Source of the DNA: an uncultured Bacillota bacterium
Lineage (GTDB): Bacteria; Bacillota; Clostridia; Peptostreptococcales; Anaerovoracaceae
DNA length: 15,118 bases
Direction: 5' to 3'
Assembly: GCA_959606705.1 (NCBI GenBank)
Contig: CAUHLX010000022.1
Span: 1-15,118 of the forward strand
Shown: in pieces, positions 12,763 through 15,118 of the stretch
Layout: every line of letters starts with the position of its first letter
Numbering within the stretch: the first letter of the stretch is position 1
The notes under the pieces: model-generated
Database searches by the model: none
What the model was told of the DNA's origin: nothing
The model's input: only the letters and a program-made list of their open reading frames with translations
Program-made: the position numbers and the translations under genes

Positions 12763-13194
12763 CTAAAACCCTGCGAATTCTTTTCCAAACTCTTTGCAGT
12801 TTTCCAAATCCGCATCCTGCGGGATTTCATGAACGATCAGTCCCTCCCCTTGAAACAGCTGGGCTCCGTTTTCCACGACACGCTCCTGCCAGTCTCTCAT
12901 CCACTGACCGTGCCCCCAGCCATACGAACCGAACAGCGCTACCTTCTTCTGTCCCAGGCTTCCTTCCAATTCGGTGAAGAACGGCTCAAACTCCCCTTCC
13001 TCCAGAACCTCGGCGCCCATGGCCGGACAACCCAGCGCCAGCTTCCCATAGCTGGCCGCCTGCCCCGCCGTGATCTTGGAAACGTGGAACACCTCCGCTT
13101 CAGCCCCGCCGTTTTTTACCCCTGCCGCGATGGTTTCCGCCATCGCCTTGGTGTTTCCCGTCTGACTCCAGTAAATGACCGCAATTTTTCCCAT
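12763..13194 (-). CDS. Flavodoxin
   Basis: The 143-residue protein is a small flavodoxin, a soluble FMN electron carrier that can replace ferredoxin when iron is scarce. The phosphate-binding loop is SQTGNTKAMA (residues 9-18). The later FMN loops are GCPAMGAEVLEE and FGSYGWGHGQWMRDW, the latter with the usual aromatic residue. The length matches short-chain clostridial flavodoxins. ATG 13194 has AAGGAGG seven bases upstream; the frame is open to 13293 but the extension lacks a ribosome binding site and is not flavodoxin-like. It follows the DUF3793 gene by 109 bp with no separate promoter or terminator evident, and probably shares its upstream operators. Confidence 0.92.
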   Translation of the reverse strand: MGKIAVIYWSQTGNTKAMAETIAAGVKNGGAEAEVFHVSKITAGQAASYGKLALGCPAMGAEVLEEGEFEPFFTELEGSLGQKKVALFGSYGWGHGQWMRDWQERVVENGAQLFQGEGLIVHEIPQDADLENCKEFGKEFAGF

Positions 13195-13303
13195 TTCATA
13201 TCCTCCTTCCTTCTTTCTTCTTTTCGTTTGATATATCATTTTCTTTTCCCACGTTTTCATGAGCCTGTTCTCCCCCGGAACCACTTCGTTCACAGCGTTA
13301 GGC

Positions 13304-13867
13304 TCACGCCGCCCGAATCAGCTGCTCCAGAGAAAAGCCTTCCGCTGCCAGCCGGCAAAGGTGATCTCTGCATACCGTATACTCCTGAAACAAGCGCTTT
13401 GCCGTATCGATATTCCCATACACCTTCCAATACCCGCTCATCTTGTAATTTCTTCCTCTGTTTTCCCAAAACCCCCGTACATCCTCTAACGGATACCCCA
13501 GGAACAGCCCCGCTTCATGCGGAAAGCCACACGCGTCCGCAACGCGCCGTTCCAGCTGACCAACCATCGCGGGAATTCCCTGATCCACCGGATAACCCAG
13601 TTCCTCAAGGAATCCCCGTATCGCCGGTTCCCCCAGACGCTGTGTCAACAGCGAATTGTGATACACCAGGAGCATACATCGTTTTTCACAATGGCAAATC
13701 GACCGAAAATATAGGTGCCTGTCATTTAATTGTTCGTTCAACTCATTCAAATGCTCGTTTAAGTTGGGGTGCTCATCCCAACGAAAGGAAATTAGCCCGG
13801 CCGGTTTGATTCCCATCAATACCGGTCCACAGTGGTAACAAATCATTTCTTCCAGTCCTCGCTTCAT
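13304..13867 (-). CDS. DUF3793 family protein
   Basis: The 187-residue cytoplasmic protein matches DUF3793: CGPVLMGIKPAGLISF (residues 13-28), CMLLVYHNSLL, FLEELGYP, and the strongly conserved FPHEAGLFLGYPLEDVRGF and YKMSGYWKVYGN segments. Function is unknown; the family is frequently encoded next to flavodoxins in Clostridia, as here. A Leu-Asn-Glu-rich stretch (LNEHLNELNEQLND) lies at about residues 36-49 and looks helical. ATG 13867 has GAGGAG ten bases upstream. The first gene after a promoter with two palindromic operators, it is probably induced together with the flavodoxin by metal limitation. Confidence 0.85.
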   Translation of the reverse strand: MKRGLEEMICYHCGPVLMGIKPAGLISFRWDEHPNLNEHLNELNEQLNDRHLYFRSICHCEKRCMLLVYHNSLLTQRLGEPAIRGFLEELGYPVDQGIPAMVGQLERRVADACGFPHEAGLFLGYPLEDVRGFWENRGRNYKMSGYWKVYGNIDTAKRLFQEYTVCRDHLCRLAAEGFSLEQLIRAA

Positions 13868-13905
13868 GATCGATGTGCTCCTCGCTCCCGTTCTATTCGC
13901 ATTTT

Positions 13906-13923
13906 AGTTAGTTTTGACTAACT
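13906..13923 (-). promoter_or_regulatory. Palindromic operator 1 upstream of DUF3793-flavodoxin
   Basis: AGTTAGTTTTGACTAACT is a perfect 7-bp inverted repeat around TTTG. It lies just downstream of the -10, over the likely transcription start, as a repressor site would. The GTTAG-N6-CTAAC core recurs in operator 2, 26 bp away. The TTAG/CTAA half-sites resemble those of DtxR-family iron regulators; the protein that binds is inferred. Confidence 0.65.
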
Positions 13924-13930
13924 TATCTGT

Positions 13931-13959
13931 ATGTTAGCACCAACTAACTCCATTGTCAA
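13931..13959 (-). promoter_or_regulatory. Promoter with embedded operator 2 for DUF3793-flavodoxin
   Basis: TTGACA (13959-13954), 17-bp spacer and TAACAT (13936-13931) make a strong sigma-A promoter. GTTAGTTGGTGCTAAC (13948-13933) fills the spacer and overlaps the -10, so binding would block RNA polymerase. Confidence 0.75.
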
Positions 13960-14046
13960 CAGCTATTTTAAAAAGATTAAATAGTGCCCAAGGGAACAAA
14001 CAGAGGTAGGAACAGCAGTATGAAGGAGTAAAACGAAATGAGCGGT

Positions 14047-14075
14047 TTGACATTTTTATGCGCCGATACTAAAAT
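14047..14075 (+). promoter_or_regulatory. Sigma-A promoter of the 14158 gene
   Basis: TTGACA (14047-14052), exactly 17 bp, TAAAAT (14070-14075). Transcription would begin near 14082, leaving a leader of about 75 bases with a small CGCC-TTC-GGCG hairpin. Confidence 0.75.
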
Positions 14076-14157
14076 GAAAAAAGCTAGTGATTTGCTTGTT
14101 CGCCTTCGGCGGAGAAGACGCAATTCGATCAACCGCAATTTATAGAGGGATTAAAAA

Positions 14158-14730
14158 ATGAAAATAGAACAATATGTAATGGCATATGGTGTAGAGCAAG
14201 ACAGGCTGAGAGCGATTCTTCCGGATGGTTTTTCTTCTTTGCGGCCTGTTCTGCGTATCAATGCGGAAATAAGAGATGGTATCAGCGGATATATTGAGTT
14301 TAATACGGCAGTTGAAAAGGATGGAAATAAAGGTTGGTTGAATATTGGCTATTGGAATGAGGTTCCTTTTGAACGAGACGGTAAAACAGTAATGTTTAGA
14401 ACCGATTTTCTCGAAATATCCTTTACAGGTGTCGGAACAGCAGGTTCTTGTCCTGCGGAAAAGGATAATACGGGATGTTATTTTATAGGTGAAACCGAAA
14501 AACGAAAAGCACCGGAAATCATCTCAGTAAACAAAGAATTTTGTGACTGCAGTTTTAAATGGAAGTTCACAGCTACGGATGCTTGTGGTGTGAGTATTGG
14601 GAAGACATTGCCTGCATTTCAAACAGAGGTGTTGACGATTTACCCAAAAGAAGATTTTACAGCCGCGAACGCTGCACAAATCCCATGTGAACAAGTACTT
14701 GGAACTTACGTCGTTAAATTTGTTCGATAA
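14158..14730 (+). CDS. Hypothetical protein, possibly acetoacetate-decarboxylase-like fold
   Basis: The 190-residue soluble protein has no signal peptide or membrane segment. The opening (MKIEQYVMAYGVEQDRLRAI, then LPDGFSSLRPVLRINAEI) resembles uncharacterised proteins related to the acetoacetate-decarboxylase-like superfamily, in which an N-terminal LP-x-G-F motif is common; I cannot identify a catalytic lysine and do not assign an activity. Seven-odd cysteines and aromatic residues are spread through the chain. ATG 14158 has GAGGG eight bases upstream. It is clearly richer in A and T than the genes to its left, uses AT-ending codons, is divergent from the DUF3793 gene and has its own strong promoter, which suggests acquisition by transfer. 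Coding status is well supported, function is not. Confidence 0.65.
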   Translation: MKIEQYVMAYGVEQDRLRAILPDGFSSLRPVLRINAEIRDGISGYIEFNTAVEKDGNKGWLNIGYWNEVPFERDGKTVMFRTDFLEISFTGVGTAGSCPAEKDNTGCYFIGETEKRKAPEIISVNKEFCDCSFKWKFTATDACGVSIGKTLPAFQTEVLTIYPKEDFTAANAAQIPCEQVLGTYVVKFVR

Positions 14731-14764
14731 ATTCCGGTATAAAGGCCTCATTAGCTATACGGGT

Positions 14765-14810
14765 AATCAAAAAAATTATTTAAAGAGGGATGAACCGCAC
14801 TTTTCATCCC
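14765..14810 (-). terminator. Intrinsic terminator for minus-strand transcription at the right edge
   Basis: GGGATGAA (14810-14803 on the minus strand) pairs with TTCATCCC (14794-14787) around AAGTGCGG, followed by TCTTTAAATAATTTTTTT. On the plus strand there is no T-run after the stem, so it most likely ends a transcript coming from the right. Confidence 0.5.
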
Positions 14811-15118
14811 CAATCGTTCCCCTTTTTGTCCGATGTGAAGGACTTCGCTCCCTCGGTATCATCTAGCTTATCCACCCTCAATGCGATTCAACTTTCCCGG
14901 TCAAATGCCAATAATCGGCCGGCTGTGCGAAGCATCACACCGTTCCCTCGTTCCAATACCGTCTTATTGGTGATGCCGAACACTCGAAACAGACATGGAC
15001 CCAGTGCGGCGATTTCTTAGATTTTCATAGGATATGGCTTGCTATGGCTAATCATCCTTTCTTTCCGCTCCGTTCTGTCCGCTGCGCAGAATCAGCAGAG
15101 CGGTCTGTCTGGCATACT
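14804..15118 (-). pseudogene. Unidentified, possibly decayed coding region at the right edge
   Basis: One minus-strand frame from ATG 15055 to the stop at 14804-14806 is protein-like but interrupted by TAA (15019-15017) and TGA (14890-14888). Its pieces include FGITNKTVLERGNGVML, RTAGRLLAFDRES and, after the TGA, LDDTEGAKSFTSDKKGNDWG. The ATG overlaps (ATGA) the stop of another open frame entering from the right (15117-15052, ending QRTERSGKKG). I do not recognise either product. It may be a degraded gene, a frame-shifted fragment of a mobile element, or a non-coding transcript ending at the terminator at 14765-14810. The plus-strand frame over the same DNA lacks a usable ribosome binding site. 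Confidence 0.3.

Noticed and set aside
14038..14145. A 35-codon plus-strand frame with a GAAGGAG site nine bases before its ATG.
   Set aside because: The strong promoter at 14047-14075 lies inside it, so the main transcript would lack its start; the Arg-rich product is not recognisable.
14790..15020. Plus-strand 76-codon frame at the right edge.
   Set aside because: GAGGG directly abuts the ATG with no spacing, the product is low-complexity and unrecognised, and the minus-strand reading is more protein-like.

Overview
The window reads as chromosomal DNA of an anaerobic, moderately GC-rich member of the Clostridia (Bacillota). The basis is a VanR/VanS-type two-component pair, MurT/GatD-like proteins, DUF3793 next to a flavodoxin, a DUF554 membrane protein, strong GGAGG-type ribosome binding sites, sigma-A promoters and intrinsic terminators. 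The genus cannot be fixed from the sequence alone.

Layout. Positions 1-3696 (minus strand) read, in transcription order, VanR-like regulator, VanS-like kinase, MurT-like Mur ligase, GatD-like amidotransferase (cut by the window edge). An 11-bp-phased CTTAA repeat array between kinase and murT looks like a site for the neighbouring response regulator, so the pair probably controls the cell-wall genes. Positions 3906-5348 (plus) hold a BaiN/HI0933-type flavoprotein. Positions 5515-5882 (minus) hold a complete cobalamin riboswitch with its own promoter and terminator but no gene behind it; it points at the 3' end of the flavoprotein gene. Positions 5928-10806 (minus) form a corrinoid-uptake operon: promoter, cobalamin riboswitch, terminator, a duplicated 70-bp hairpin element, then BtuC-like permease, BtuD-like ATPase, a lipoprotein CbiK-type cobaltochelatase and a BtuF-like lipoprotein with an S-layer-homology-like tail. 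Three of these four genes are linked by 4-base start/stop overlaps.

Positions 10811-13867 (minus) hold a TIM-barrel protein, a DUF554 membrane protein, a short-chain flavodoxin and a DUF3793 protein. The last two appear to be one unit behind a promoter carrying two copies of GTTAG-N6-CTAAC, an arrangement typical of a metal-responsive repressor. From about 13960 the base composition becomes visibly AT-rich. One plus-strand gene (14158-14730) with its own consensus promoter lies there, followed by an unidentified 3' edge that may be a decayed gene on the minus strand.

Most interesting points: (1) the GatD-like protein has Gly where the family has its catalytic Cys, its MurT-like partner also departs from family motifs, and both sit under a VanRS-type system; (2) the gene-less cobalamin riboswitch downstream of a riboswitch-controlled corrinoid operon, which could make a B12-controlled small or antisense RNA; (3) an exported cobaltochelatase inside a B12-regulated transporter operon; (4) the duplicated hairpin element in that operon's leader. 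All functional statements come from reading motifs by eye; no database search was run.
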